A stretch of 64,000 bases of DNA from Plantago ovata (GCA_028274465.1 CM051458.1:60191253-60255252); one strand, 5' to 3'. Shown: positions 32,532 to 45,447, counted from the stretch's first letter. Translations and numbers: made by a program. Notes: generated from the letters alone by a model not told the origin.

Positions 32532-33919
32532 TGATGATGTCGTTTTTCACCAATTAAATTTGTTTAAAAGCCTAAGAACACTTATCACTACACAAACTAG
32601 AGTGCAATGGCAAGTTGTCCCCGAGTGTCGTTCTCTCGGGACCTAACGTGGCTTTGCTTGAGGTTTTTGCTAGTAATTTCAGTCAACGAGTTCAAATGTT
32701 TATAGAATCGTTTTCTTTGAACAAAGCAACGAGAAATCAGATTGTTGTAATCAAGTTTGGAAAACGGTTGGTGGTAGAAATCAAATACACATGCATGGGT
32801 TACGAATATGCTCACAAGTTCAGTGCGTAAAACCTTCGATCAAGTCTGCCAAGCAACTCGTCTAGGTAAATTTCAAGACACACATCATAAAAGACCACTA
32901 TCAATACTTTAGAGGTGCTTGTCACTAACACCATTTATCTAGCATGCTGCAAATCTCTAACATACAATCCTATAGCTTTCATTGACCAAGAGTTTGTCAC
33001 TATACTCAATTCGAATATATTTTATAGGCAACTAAGAATCATATGAATGAATTTGCAGCAAGATTGAATCACAATCTCATGTAAGCATAAACATAACCCA
33101 TAGCATGCATATTCTACATTCCACCACCAACACAAAAGATTTAGCTACTCATATTCATCAACATAGACATCAATTCATATGAATAATAATCAGAATACAT
33201 CATATCAAACTACAAGACAAGAGAGTGATACAAGTTACCACCAAAGCTGTCACTAATCGGTGGAAATCTAAGAAAACCCTCTCCGTAGATGATTACAAAG
33301 GATGAATTCCAATCAAAACCTTGAATCCCAAGCCAAAATACAATGTAATCTGAGTTTTCTCTGAGTTTTGGGGCTTAGGAGCTCTCCAAAACGAAGCTAC
33401 AGTCCAAAAGATATTCAAAAAATGACCAAAGATCAGATCTAAGAAGGAAAATCCGAAAACGTAACCGCTGCCAAGCGGACCGCTCGGAGAAGCCAAGCGG
33501 AGCGCTTTGGCACTCCAAGCGCTTCGCTTGGCTTCTGTGCCAAAGCTCCTGGAAAATGAAGCGGAGCGCTTCACTATTCCAGGCGCTTAGCTTGGCTCCT
33601 GGGCAGATCTTTGTCTTCAAACTCAATCTTTTTGCCCTCGCATGGCCCTCGGGTGCCTTGGACTCATCCTTCTCCATGCTTATTGATGCTCAAACACTTA
33701 CGAACAAGCCACGGAGATTGGGGAACTTCAACGGGGCCATCTTTTCCATCAAAAAGGCTCGTTTTTAGCTCCAAAAATGCTGTTTCGTACCTAAGTGCCT
33801 GAAAATGCAGAAAACACAAAACGTGACACAATTCTACAAAACTAACCAAAAAACAAGGCTAGAAGATAGCAAAAGAAGGTAAAAAAAACAAGATGAACGC
33901 GTCAAAAATACGTTCATCA
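32532..33919 (-). repeat. Element F 5' LTR (type B)
   Basis: 1388 bp, nearly identical to 27203-28590, with the main difference in the palindrome cluster. Confidence 0.92.
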
Positions 33920-34120
33920 ACTATACTCCTTTTTTCTGTTTAGCTTTTTTATATTTTCAGCATTCTATTCGTAGAATTAGTAGTTTAGTTTATTTTGTTT
34001 TTTTTCTTGATACTATTTTCAAATTTATCTCGATTTATCGTTGAATTTCAGATTTGGCGATTTCTAACAGGACTGATTTTCGGTTGTGAGTTACTTCTGT
34101 CACAGATATTCAGGTCTTGT

Positions 34121-35894
34121 GATGGCTCGGCCACTTTGAAATCATGGGTTCAACCCAACAAAGCACTGATGAGAGGTCCGGCTATTGTTCTTTCTGCTGC
34201 AACTCGATATTTGGAAATCAAAAGTTGCATGTTCCAGCAACTCCCGAGGTTCTATGGGTTGGCTAGGGAGGATGTTATGGGATACTTGAATGATATTGAC
34301 AATTTTGTCAACAATCTTCCAAGGCCCGGAGCAAGGATAACGGATGATGAGCTGAGGATGAAGGTTTTTGCTATGGGGCTTGGTGATAAAGCCAAGGCAT
34401 GGTTAGGCTCTCTGGAAGCCGGATCACTAGACACCTGGGCCAAGGTGTATTCTGCTTTTATGGAGAAATATTTTCCCCATACTTTGACCGCCGCGCTGAA
34501 GAAGCAAATTACTGGTTTCAAGCAGACTATGATGAGACCATCTACACCGCTTTCGAGAGGTTCAAGGACCTCAAGCACAAGTGTCCACACCATGGTTTTG
34601 AGCTTCCTGATCTTGTCCAGCACTTCTACAGTGGACTCACATATGAGAGTCAACAGGTGGTGGATTTTTCCAATGCCGTGGTACTATCTGGGAAGAGACC
34701 GCCGAGGATGTGTGTGCGTGTTTCGAAAGGCTTGCTAAAGGATCTCAGTTCAAGGATCCAAGAGCAATGGTTAGGAGGCGTGGACCTGAGGCTCCACCCA
34801 ACCAGGAGATCCCAATGCATGAAGTGAATGGTGTGAGTGGCGATAGGTTCGAATGTTTCGCCAATCAAATGAGGCAAGCTCTAAGTGTCCTAATCGGAAC
34901 ATCTCTCTCCAACGAGGGATGTGGGGTGTGCAAGAATTATGGGCATGGGGCTCATATGTGTAGATCATATCTAGCACGAGAAGATGTTCACCGGGTAAAC
35001 CGTAGTAATCCTACTCCTAAGGTCGAAGCATCTACATCCAAGTCAGAAACTCTCTTGGATAATCTACAGAAATTGGTGGATTTCACCCAAGTGTTTTTGA
35101 AGAGATACGAGGAGGATTCGGCGAAGATCAATGCTTGTCTGGATCAATTGGAAGCTAGAGCTAGTAGAGAGCAGGGGAAGTTACATAGCAACACTGAGAG
35201 GTCCATGTCGATCAACTTGGTGGGAGATCTTCCGGTGGAAATCACCATTAAGCAAGTTGTTGCGTGCGAGTGTGGTGCAAAAGACGAGCCTCCATTGGCC
35301 AAGGAGGAAGATAAAGATCTGGGACTCAACTTAAGTAATGAAGAACCTAAGGATCCTGAACCAATTCCTGATAGCTTTGATGTTAAGGTTGGGATTGGTA
35401 GTCTCGATGACGTCCGTGCTACACTAGATACGGGATCTTACTCGAATGTGCTACCCATGAATGTGTTTGAGAAGAGTGGCCTTGGAGAGCTTTCGAAGCA
35501 TAAGACCATTGTGCAACTAGCGGATGGATCCTTTGTACGACCCGAAGGCATTGTGAAGAATGTATTGGTTACGATTGGTGAAGCTTCTGTGTACACCAAT
35601 TTCGTTGTGATGCCGGCGTCTACACCTGGGATGAGTGATGTCGTTCTCTTGGGGCAAACCTTCTTGACCAATCTACGCTCCGTAATCGACATCTACCGAA
35701 GAACTTGCACGATTGAGGTGGATGGCAAGCAACATGTGTTGCGAGCCATACCTGATCCTAGTCCTCGCTTTAATGCTTCTCATACCATTAACTATTTTGG
35801 TCTTGCTGTGTACGTCCATTCTCATTCTCAGGTACTAGGTATGAGGAAGAGATCAATGAAGGGGAAGTCTAGTACCCGTAAGAGCAAGACCTAA
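34121..35894 (+). pseudogene. Element E gag-protease
   Basis: Gag-domain blocks LKSWVQPNKALMRGPAIVL, FYGLAREDVMGYLNDID and AKAWLGSLEAGSLDTWAKVY (34135-34450) are followed by the zinc-knuckle region CGVCKNYGHGAHMC (about 34925), a coiled-coil segment and the aspartic protease LDTGSYSNVLPMNVFEKSG (about 35425). The frame ends GKSSTRKSKT at 35894. It resembles the gag of C and H more than that of B1 and F. There is no polymerase downstream. Sequence before 34121 is leader-like and T-rich. Fossil; broken, with a few disruptions. Confidence 0.85.
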
Positions 35895-37824
35895 GGAGCG
35901 CGAAGAAGTCGAGTCAGAGACTTTTTAAACAATGGCGCTATCCGGGAGGCAACCCGGAGTTTTATCGCTTTCTTGCATTGCATGCATATTTATTTTTCGT
36001 ATGTTTTTGGTGATAAAATAGGTATTAAGATGATAATTTTGCGTTTCGGAGGAAAAAGGCGTCTCCTGGAGTCTGGAGATGCCAGGCGAACCGCCCCCCA
36101 TGTGGGGCGATTCGCCTGGCAAGACCAGGCCGCCTGGGACGTTCTGGACGCCCCAGGCGAATCGCCCCCCACCTGGGGCGGTTCGCCCCGGGTGTCTAGA
36201 AACCCAGAGGTCCTGATTTTCGTTTGAATCCCCATTTTTCTCCTATTATGCTAAATTATTGATCTTTTTATTTCTTTTATCGTCCGTTTTGGTTTCTCAC
36301 GAGTTTCCTTGAGTCCTATAAGTTACAGGTACAAGTTAGCTCTCACCTTAAATCCACTTTCGACGTTCGGGACGAGCGACGACGTTCAGGTTTGGGGAGG
36401 GGTTATCGCTAGGTATTTCTATACTTGTTTTGCTTATGATTACTCGTGAAACCTTTTGTTTGCATTTGCATTTGCACGTTTATTGCTTTCTTAGTATTTA
36501 GTTGCATACACTACATTCATCCTAGTATAGTTTTGCATGTTTTTTTTGTGGAGTTTATTGTCAAATTTTTTGAACTTTTTTATTGGGTAGATTGACTAGT
36601 TATGACATTGATCATATGCTTCATCTCTATGAATTTGTTTGAGGTTTTTCTCGCTTGGCTTGTCACATTTATGTATTGCACTTAGTTAAGCTTGGTAGTC
36701 TCGACATCACTTAGTGGTGTTTTCTCTACTGCGGTTCACGAAGGCCTTTATAATAGGATGATGCATGTTAGGGTCTTATGGTTGTTTTCCCGAGTAATTA
36801 TGTACCTAAGAGGCAACAAGTCTTCACCTTGCATTGAGATTGCTAAATGCCTAGGAAGGAGGTAGTGTGAGATTGTGTGATCCCTTGGTTGCAACCTATT
36901 CTTTCGAATAGGTTTGGGGAGGGGGTTACGCTATCATTAGACTTGTTTTTCATTTTTTTAGTGTGTGTTGTGATTTTTATTTTTCCTTCTTCGTAAATTT
37001 TGTACTTCAACCTATTCTTTCGAATAGGTTTGGGGAGGTCGTTTGTGTGTCATTTTTTGTTTTCTTTTTCGTTGTGCTACTACTGGCTAAAAAAATCGAA
37101 AAAAAAAAGAGAAAAAGAAAAATTCCAGAAAAAAAAAGAAAAAAAAAACTGGAAAAGAAAAAAAAAAAGAAAAAAAGAAAAAGACCCCAAAAAAGCAAAG
37201 AAGGGTCCAAAAAAAAGCCAAAAAGCAGTTTAGCAAAGTGTTGTGTCTCATTTTTCAATTTTTGTAATGTTCGTAATCGAGTTGTATTTTTTGTCTTTTG
37301 TTTGTTTGAGTGTCATCTGTTCTAGACCACCCTCGTCCTGCCATTCAGGAAGTGGTGAATAGCTTAAAGCTTTGCTTGAGAGATGGGTAGAATAGGGGAG
37401 AGTTATCTTTTTTAGGGAACCCTCCTTCGTTTGATGAGAGACAGTATTGGTTCGACCTCTTTGAGGAAAAGTCTTAACTTGGTGAACAGCAGTAAGTCCT
37501 CAGTTTCATAGGCACGGGACAACCATTCGTATTTTAACATGTTTCATTACGTCGTCACTGACTAGGTCCAGGTAGAGAATGTTACAAGAGACTATATTGT
37601 CTTGATATAAATGCTTATGTGAATGTGTATGAGTCAATCGAGGCATTCTTCAACCTATATTCATGTTATGATTTGTATGGTTTGTGTTCATATGTTTTTT
37701 GATAGATTCAATAGATTAGTTCATTTCATTTGGCATAAGACTCCATTTTTTGTGTTGCATTGTTTTTTGCATTAGAGTCTAGCTTAGTTGCTTGAGGACA
37801 AGCAAAGGTTCGGTTTGGGAAGTT
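35895..37824 (+). other. Element E post-gag and 3' noncoding region
   Basis: Post-gag block GGGAGGCAACCCGG (35944); palindrome cluster 36070-36200; TTCGGGACGAGCGACGACGTTC block also present in A; two AACCTATTC hairpins (36893, 37008); purine tract 37085-37225; conserved block 37320-37600; polypurine run TTTGGGAAGT before the LTR. No credible ORF; the lysine-rich frames come from the purine tract. Confidence 0.8.
36070..36200. repeat. Internal palindrome cluster of element E
   Basis: Units such as TGGGGCGATTCGCCTGG and CCAGGCGAATCGCCCCCCA, the type-A counterpart of the B1 and F internal clusters, in the same place after gag-protease. Confidence 0.8.
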
Positions 37825-39001
37825 TGATGAACGTGTATTTTACACTTTCATTCGAGTCTTTTTTCACCAATTTAGCTACCCTCTATGTTAATTTACCTAT
37901 ATTTTAGTGCATTTTATTAGAATAGTGTCACGTTTCCCTTTAGTTTGTATTTTTACAGGTTTTGGTTGAAAAACGAGGTTTTCCGGGAAATTATATTGAA
38001 GTAGACAAGGAATTGGTGATCCGAAGGCCTTTTTGGAGTATGTAGAAGATTCCGGATAGGATTTGAAGTCTAGGGGTCGAGTCTGAAGGCTAAAAGGTCA
38101 CTAGAAGGCACAAACCGAGTCCGAAAAGGAAAAGAAATCCAAAAACGCGTCGAAAACGCGTAACCAACCGAGTGGAGTTCCCGGGCGAGTCGCCCGGGAC
38201 GTGGGGCGAACCGCCCCACACCATCGCCCCACACCTGCCGAATACCTATATATAGTTGCTCAGTTTTCTCCGTTTTTCATACTTTCTCAGACCTTTTCTT
38301 TCACCTTTCTCATTAGTTTTAGGTAGGAATTCTCCACAGCCTGTTCTGGGGATTCTTAGCATAGGAGATACTTTTTCTTATCGTTTTGGAGCTTGTAAGA
38401 TCGCGATTCTTCGGAGATTGACAACCTTCGGTAACATTGTATCTTACAGTTTTTCTATTTATATTTATTTATCTTTCAACATGTTTTCATTCAATCTTGC
38501 TATGATTTCTGTTGATTGCATGACATCTATGAGTAGCTAAACTTATTGTTGGTGATAGTATGTGATTTCTTAGCGAAGGGTTAATAATTATGCTGATGGC
38601 TGTAAAGCGAATTAGAATTTGAGTTATTGCTTTATTTCTTTGATCTATCTAAAACCTCTATCTTCGTGGTGTTGAATTATAACGAACACAATTGGACAAT
38701 TTATTGATCAAAGATCTCTATGCAAAACGATCGGGTACTTCATGCATGATTATTAACCTGCTATGCTTTGAATGATCATACTATCACTAACCTCCATTAT
38801 CTTGATAAGAAAAACCTTTGCTAAGTCGTTTCTTGATTTTATAGTTTAAGTTAGATTAGATAAAGCTAGTTATAGTCCTTAGAGATCGACACTCGAGGTT
38901 ATTTTACTGCTACACTACGGTTTTCGTTGTAGTTGTGAATTGCCTTTGACTAAATACAAATTTATTTGATTAATTAGAATTTGACAAATTCCGGTTCATC
39001 A
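37825..39001 (+). repeat. Element E 3' LTR (type A)
   Basis: 1177 bp. The palindrome cluster 38180-38235 has about 12 bases more than in the 5' LTR. TATA box at about 38246. Confidence 0.92.
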
Positions 39002-39006
39002 CCTAC

Positions 39007-39805
39007 CCATACATAAAAATATGCGGTCCGACAAATAAGTGGGCGTCGCCTACCCTCGCATGCATAGCGGTCGAACGGAAAGTAAAATACGTGGTATTTA
39101 AACATGCATTGTCAAACAATAGCATATCGAGCAAACAAACAAGTAGTAGCCTATGTGGATGCCAAATGACTTCATAATTTCATTATGAAAATTATAATCC
39201 CATACTTATAATCTCTATGAAAAATTGAAAATTTGGACTAGATTGAAAAATCGAAAATTCTATTGACCAGGTAGACTTTTTCAAAATCCCGAAGAACTCA
39301 ATTGTAATTTTCCAAACCTTGGAGGTGTTAAATTCAAAACTAAAAATTAGAAAGACTTATTTGTAGTAAACAATAAATTGATAAATCACAAATAAGCCCC
39401 TCAACTTAATAATAATTAAATTTAACCCCTCTAGTTAATAATAATTACAATTAAATCATATTTGTATTCCAAATATAAAATTCAATCCTCAAAATTTCCA
39501 AAAATTTGATTTTCGGTCCAACCCATAAAAATTAAATAAATATATATAATAATATACTGGGACGGGATCGAATCTCGTCCCCTAGCCCGCAGGCGGGATA
39601 TATATAATAATATACGGGGACGGGATCGAATCCGTCGCTATATTATATATATATATATATTGTTATTTTTTTTGAAAAAATATAAATTTTAAATTTATAT
39701 AAAAATAAAACTTTCGAAAATCGAATTAATCATAGAATCAATTGCACCCACATAAACTACATAATCACATAACATATATACGTATATACATAATCAATTA
39801 ACCTC
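39007..39805 (-). other. Element D leader, primer-proximal part
   Basis: Continues the GGGCGTCGCCTACCC tandem series, then AT-rich sequence without ORFs. At 39555-39650 a GGGACGGGATCGAATC segment occurs twice, each time followed by AT-rich sequence, and a (TA)n run lies at about 39638-39660. Confidence 0.7.
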
Positions 39806-39817
39806 GCTCTGATACCA
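39806..39817 (-). other. Element D primer-binding site
   Basis: On the minus strand it reads TGGTATCAGAGC, complementary to the initiator tRNA-Met end, the usual copia primer. Confidence 0.9.
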
Positions 39818-39818
39818 C

Positions 39819-42800
39819 TGTAAGAAAATATGGTCAGAGTTACCTCTAGGGTACGCAGCGGAATTTCAAAAAAATTTCTTAACATGCTGGTTAATTGATC
39901 ATGCATATAACGTATATACTAAACACATTAATCAGAAGACTTAAAATACTCCAAAAGCAAGAATAGGTATATAATCGATATGCTAATCGATGAAGTCTTC
40001 GTAATAGTCCGGTGAATCTTCTCCTTCGTCGAAGTCGAAGATATCTGCAATACTTTGATTATCTGTAGACAATAAAACTTAGTTTCCAGCTCTTTGAACC
40101 TCAACCTTGGTATCCATGGATGAACAACTTATCGGAAAGAATGCTAGGATATTCTTTATGTGGCCAAGAAGATGGGACGGCGATTTTCCTCCGGCGGAGA
40201 GTGGCGCGCGCGGCTAGGGTATAGAGGTAAGGGGGCGCTTTTTATTTTCTCTAAGAAGGTAGAATAATTCTCAAAGAATTCGGCATTGAAAAAGCTCTCT
40301 AATGACCTACTTATATAGTAGTCAATAGAAGCCTAAACAAGATTAGTTTAGACTTCATAAAGGAATAAGAACTCTAATTCTTATTGCACAAGGAAACCAA
40401 TTTAAGTCTAAATTCATTTCCAATTAAGTTAGAACTCAATTAGGAAAATCCCTCCCATACTGCTACTAATATGGGAAGGAGTCGAAACTCCCTCCCATAC
40501 TACTACTACACGCGGCCGGCCAAGGGGGGTATGTGGGTCCCAATTTTGACCACTTATAATTCGAAGGCAATTCAAACTCTAAGTAGATTTTGCCCATGTT
40601 CATATATTAATTCTAGATTAATATATCCTTTCAAATCAAACCTCTATTATATTTCTAAAATATAATCTTTAATTGTATTTACATAAAAAATAATTAATCA
40701 ATCAATTCAATTAATAATTTCAAGTTATTAATTGAGCCACAAATAATAATAATTAATTTCAAATCAATTATAATTCATCAATCAAAATTAATTATAAATT
40801 AATTGTGATTCCATCTTCAAGGATATTCGGATAAGCTGAATCACCCCATAGTGTGACCCATAGGGCCTCATTGTATTAAGCAAGTGCTACACTAGGCAAC
40901 ATGGAATTTATAGACGGTTCCATTTGCAATATTAATACATGAGGACGTTTGAGAGGTTTCACAAAGCAAACCCTTTCGTTGTGAAGTCTGTTGAGCTCAA
41001 CGCGGCGACGGTAACGTCCCTTCATCTGACTGACTCGAATGCATCTAGGATCGATGATGTGTCTATCCCAATAATACACCCACGGGCGTCTTCAGTGAGT
41101 TGCTTGGTGAATCCAATATCTATTATGACTATGATAATAATATTGATACGCTGGCCAGCGGTTTAACCAATCACAACTATGAACGACTATGAGCAGTGCT
41201 CTCCTGTGCTACACGTGAGAGATGAATCATTCACAGAATCACTTATCACCCCCATTTGTATGTAGCCATAATCCTGGATCGTGTCTTGGGTCAACTGCTT
41301 ATTCACAGCTGACATCGACGGGTCCACCAAGGATATGGGGCAACAAATGTGATGATAAAGTCCTGTAAGTCCAAAGGACGACTGGCATCACTTCGACATT
41401 TTTCGGTTCCCATAGACACTTCGGTGTAGAGTATACATCGATGGGAGTTTCCGGTGGGTACTTCCATTGTTCGATAATCACCCTTCGAACAACTATGCGG
41501 AGTTATGGGAACGTTTCTAGATTGTCTAACAATACGTTCCGTGGTCGTGGGATCGGCTCACACTTGCTCTAACAAGTACAACCTCCACGCATACTAGTCT
41601 CACCTGGTTCATTCAGACCCCTACATCCGAGATGAACCTCGACTAGGGAGAGTTTGGGATAGATGATAACTCACATAGCTTCCACTATCTGTGTGATTGG
41701 TAGGGCTGGGCATGGTTCGGTTCGGTTCAAAACGGAACTGAACTTCGGTTTGAACCGAACAGAACAGTAAAATTTTGTTCAAACCAAAAACCGAACCAAA
41801 ATTTCGGATCTGTTTCGGTTTGATCCGAAAATTATCGGTTCGGTTTCGGATTAATCCGAATAATCCGAACTTTTTTTTTTTTTTTTTTGAATTTTCCATC
41901 AAATAGGCATGCAGCAAATATCCAAATCAAACAGTTTTTTGCCACAAATATCCAAATCAAACAGTAGTACTCTAAATCAAATCAAAAGTCAAAACACAAG
42001 TTTGACAATTTTCTACCAAATGGAAGAAGTTCACCAAATTCAAAGTTCATACGATACGGATACGAAAACGATTACGATTAGTCTATTACATATTCATTCA
42101 ACCACTAGAGTTACCAAAAAAACAGAATATTCATTCCACAGTTGGGGTATGCATTCCACCACTGGAGTTCACCAACTTGTGCAACCTGGTTCCAAAGCAA
42201 TCAAAACAAACCTGAAATTGAAAAAAAAATAATTCCATCAATACTAGAAATTATAACTAGAATCAGAAAAATGAAGTGAACTACTAAGCACAGACAGAGA
42301 GTTGACAGTGAAATTGAAACTGTAAAACACACACAGACAAAGACTTAGGCAAACATTAAGGATTGCTGCAAACTACAAATATAGCTTGCTGTTCAGTACT
42401 TCAGGTCATATGCAATTATCCTAATTCCTAAGCTAACTATTAGTATTAACTTGTACATTTCAGAGCACAATCAGTTAACAGCAAATGATGCCATTTTGAT
42501 CAACCTTAAAGTGAACAAATAAAATTAACAGCAATTGAAACAACTAAATATACTTAATTCCATTATAATCATCATTCAGTTATGCAAATCAATCTTCAAT
42601 CAAAAACTGATTTCACTAATCACTAGCAGCACTTTTCCCCTCTACCAACAGCTGAACTAAATTCCGTTATTACTAACACTAGTAGTTCATTCACAGATTC
42701 ACAATATGCATTTCATAAAAATTAATCAAATACAACAATGTACAAATATAGAGACTAGAGAGCATCCGATTTTACCAAAAATAGGGCGGCTAGTCACTGA

Positions 42801-43531
42801 ATAAACAAATTAGATTTAGAAAGACCAAAGAGGCAAACACGATTCAAACTTCAAACATACAAAAAAAAGTAAATGAAATCGAAACTCACCAGTCGGATTT
42901 GGTAGTCTGGTAGATATCTATGAACTACGACAAATTAGGAACAATCATCAAGAATTGAAGATCCGCATCAAGAATTGAAGATCCGAGAGGATAAGGCAAA
43001 ACCGTTTGCGTAAAGGAAAGGGGGCGGTGTTTGGTGTTTAGTCGATTAGGGTGAAAAATGAGGAGAAGATCTGGAGTCAGCCGTATATATAATTTGTAAA
43101 AAAAAAAATAATAATAATATTGATTCGGTTCGGTTTAATCCGATAAACTGCGGTTTATTAACCGAACCGAACCAAAAACCGAAATCTGTCAAAGTAATGA
43201 ACCGCGAACCGAACAAAAGATGCTGGATCGGATTGGTTTTGTTCGGTTTTTCGGTTTTTCGGATCGGTTTTCGGTTTTCGGTTTTCGGTTATTATGCCCG
43301 GCCCTAGTGATTGGTCATCTATCCGAGGGGACATGTTTGATATCAATACAGACAGAAATAGAGATATGACATGTTGTATGCCTGGTGTAATATAAATATG
43401 GAAGCGATACTCAATAGTCAAACAAACAAACATATATTATATTACGTTGACCCGTGTAATAGTACATATATGCCCTTAATAAGGGTTGTATGCCCTTAAC
43501 AAAGGCTGTCTCTAGGACATATACACTATCA
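39819..43531 (-). repeat. Element D 5' LTR, interrupted by a hAT element
   Basis: Matches 19033-21119; the extra length is the hAT element at 41701-43306 and its duplicated target. The LTR proper is about 2.1 kb. Confidence 0.92.
41701..43306. mobile_element. Non-autonomous hAT transposon
   Basis: 1606 bp. The terminal inverted repeats are TAGGGCTGGGCA and TAGGGCCGGGCA (11 of 12 match). An 8-bp target duplication GTGATTGG (41693-41700, 43307-43314) is diagnostic of the hAT superfamily. The intact LTR copy at 20891 shows the empty site. The ends are packed with GGTTCGGTTT/AACCGAACC subterminal motifs, which transposases of this class often bind. A T/A run lies at 41870-41890. No transposase coding sequence is visible, so it depended on an autonomous hAT elsewhere. 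Confidence 0.9.
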
Positions 43532-43893
43532 TATCAATGGGTAAAAACCCCCAGAGAATAACAAAGAATGTTTCTTTCGTAGTGGTCGACATGCCTTTTG
43601 ATTATTTCGTGGTATTGGGACGACCGACATTATCTCAATTCAAGGCTGTGGTGTCAACTGTTCATAACAGGATGAAGTTTCCCACAAAGAGAGGGATTGG
43701 TCAAGAGATAGGAAATATTCAAGAAGCTTGGGCATGCTATAGCCTCTCAGCAAAGGCTGTCTCAAGCCCCCACATGAGAAGGGAAAATGCAACAGAGGTT
43801 GGCCCACCTATGGACACTTTCTTTTCAATCCGTCACTCGAAAAGAAAATCCAAGAAGCCAAGCCCCATTCAAAGAAGAAGGAAAGCTTTGTAG
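43532..43893 (+). pseudogene. Element T protease, C-terminal part
   Basis: After the TATCA duplication the Tat coding sequence resumes (MGKNPQRITKNVSFVVVDM) and contains YFVVLGRPTLSQFKAVVSTV, the typical C-terminal protease block, then MKFPTKRGIGQEIGNIQEAW. Its continuity with 18826-19032 shows that D landed inside the protease. Confidence 0.85.
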
Positions 43894-43911
43894 AAAAAAG
43901 CAAAAGAACAG

Positions 43912-45447
43912 TTGGTAGGAGAGGTCAAAGAGCTCGAGGACTGCAAAGTCATACCTCCAATATCTCCAGTTTTCAAAAAGAAGAAATTCTTTGAGGAAAA
44001 TAAGATAGAAGCAAAGGAGACTTTAAAAGAAATCCAAGTGGTAGAAGGAGACCACGAGAAGGTCACCAAAATTGGGACAGAAATGACTTTGGAGGTTGAG
44101 ATGAAACTTACTGAGTGTCTCAAGAGGAACAATGATATCTTCGCTTGGAGTACTGAAGACCTCAAAGGAATCGACCCAAGGACCGCAGTTCACCGTCTGA
44201 ACGTTGATCCATCCATTACCCATATTCGAGAAAAGCGAAGAGACTTCAGTGCAGAGGACAATGCCATCATTGAGGCAGAAGTACAAAGATTGCTTAAGGT
44301 CGGTCATATCATAGAAGTAAGATACTCTGATTGGGTTTGCAATGTAGTCCTTGTGGAGAAAGGACCTGGCAAGTGGAGGAATTGCAATAATTTCACAAAA
44401 CTCAACAAGTATTGCCCGAAGGATCCTTACCCACTTCCACGGATCGACCAGTTGGTCGATTCCACCGCGGGATGCGCTCTATTCAGTTTCATGGATGCCT
44501 ACCAGGGATTCTACCAAGTAAAAATGGCCAAAGAAGATGTTCCAAAAACAGCCTTTTTTGCAAATGGAAATGTGTATTGCTTCAATGTGATGCCTTTTGG
44601 CCTCAAAAATGCTGGAGCAACCTACCAAAGGTTGGTTAACAAAATGTTCAAAGAAGAGCTTGGAAAGACAATGGAGGTATACGTTGATGACATGCTGGTG
44701 AAAAGCAAGACGGAGGATCAACACATTGCTCATTTGGACAGATGTTTCTCCATCTTGAGGAAGTACGGAATGAAGTTGAACCCCGCCAAATGCACATTTG
44801 GAGTGAAAGGAGGAAAGTTCTTAGGTTACATGGTAACTGAGAGAGGCATTGAGGCAAATACAGAAAAAATCAAAGCTATTCTTGAGCTCCCACAACCTAA
44901 GACACTGAATGAAGTCCAAAAGTTGGTAGGAAAATCAATTTCCTTGAGTCGATTCATTTCGAGATCAGCTAAAAAGAATCTCCCCTTCTTCAAAGTGCTG
45001 AGGGACAGTAGTCAATTTGAATGGACTAAGGAATGTGAGGAAGCATTTGAGAAGCTCAAAGAATACTTGATGACGCCACCTTTGCTCTCCAAACCACAAG
45101 ATGGTGAATCCTTATATCTCTACTTAGCAGCAGTTCCATAAGCCATCAGCTCCGTGCTAGTGAGGATTCAAGGAAATGAACACTTGCCTATTTATTACTT
45201 GAGTAAAGAGTTGAGCGGAGCCGAGACTCGCTACATGGACATTGAGAGGCTAGCCTTCGCACTAGTTTATACAGCTAGAAGGCTCAAGCCATACTTTGGA
45301 TCTCATAAAGTCATTGTCCTCACAAGTCAACCACTCAAGCAAGTTCTAGGGAGGCCAGAACTACCAGGGAGACTAGCAAGATGGGCAATTGAACTTAGTG
45401 ATTCGAAATTGATTATCAAGCTCCAACGGCCAAGAAAGCTCAAGTGA
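43912..45447 (+). pseudogene. Element T reverse transcriptase and first RNase H
   Basis: The RT begins near 44200 (VDPSITHIREKRRDFSAED). Seen are LVEKGPGKWRNCNNFTKLN, YPLPRIDQLVDSTAGCALF, FMDAYQGFYQVKMAKED, FNVMPFGLKNAGATYQRLV and the catalytic YVDDMLVKSK (44678). The RNase H part runs from about 45000 (EWTKECEEAFEKLKEYL) through LPIYYLSKELSGAETRYMDI to ARWAIELSDSKLIIK. In this family the enzyme copies the element RNA and removes it. A 326-bp part (44440-44765) also exists as an inverted copy in T's own 3' region. Fossil; broken. Confidence 0.92.

Larger units (their letters stand above)
27203..33919 (-). mobile_element. Element F: compact gag-protease LTR element, minus strand
   Basis: Flanked by ACTAT (27198-27202, 33920-33924). 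The LTRs are 27203-28590 (3' in sense) and 32532-33919 (5' in sense), both 1388 bp and differing by only about 1 per cent, so this is the youngest large insertion seen (probably under a million years). Primer site 32511-32528, gag-protease 32335-30614, one palindrome cluster, 3' noncoding region. It belongs to the same family as B1 but lacks the 2.8-kb accessory block. The gag-protease frame looks whole. It sits in element E. Confidence 0.93.
26035..39001 (+). mobile_element. Element E: gag-protease-only Athila-like LTR element
   Basis: Flanked by CCTAC (26030-26034, 39002-39006). 5' LTR 26035-27177, primer site 27181-27199, gag-protease about 34121-35894, palindrome cluster 36070-36200, 3' noncoding region, 3' LTR 37825-39001. 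Element F is inserted between the primer site and gag. There is no RT, integrase or accessory gene. The LTRs differ by about 2-3 per cent by eye (roughly 1-2 million years at common plant rates), apart from two indels. Fossil; gag carries a few breaks. It sits in the leader of D. Confidence 0.92.
19033..43531 (-). mobile_element. Element D: Ty1/copia retrotransposon, minus strand, with nested insertions
   Basis: Flanked by TATCA (19028-19032, 43532-43536). 5' LTR on the right (39819-43531, containing the hAT element), primer site 39806-39817, leader (39805-39007 and 26029-25370, split by element E), gag-pol 25369-21134, polypurine run AAGTGGGAG, 3' LTR on the left (19033-21119). The domain order gag-protease-integrase-RT-RNase H is that of copia. 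LTRs of about 2.1 kb are long for a copia element. Without insertions it is about 9.9 kb. By eye the LTRs differ by a few per cent. Fossil; gag and the gag-pol join carry a few breaks, while pol is largely one long frame. Confidence 0.93.

Noticed and set aside
39538-39665. Possible centromeric satellite or recombination site at the GACGGGATCGAAT duplication and (TA)n run
   Set aside because: Only two copies and a short microsatellite inside the copia leader; no monomer array.
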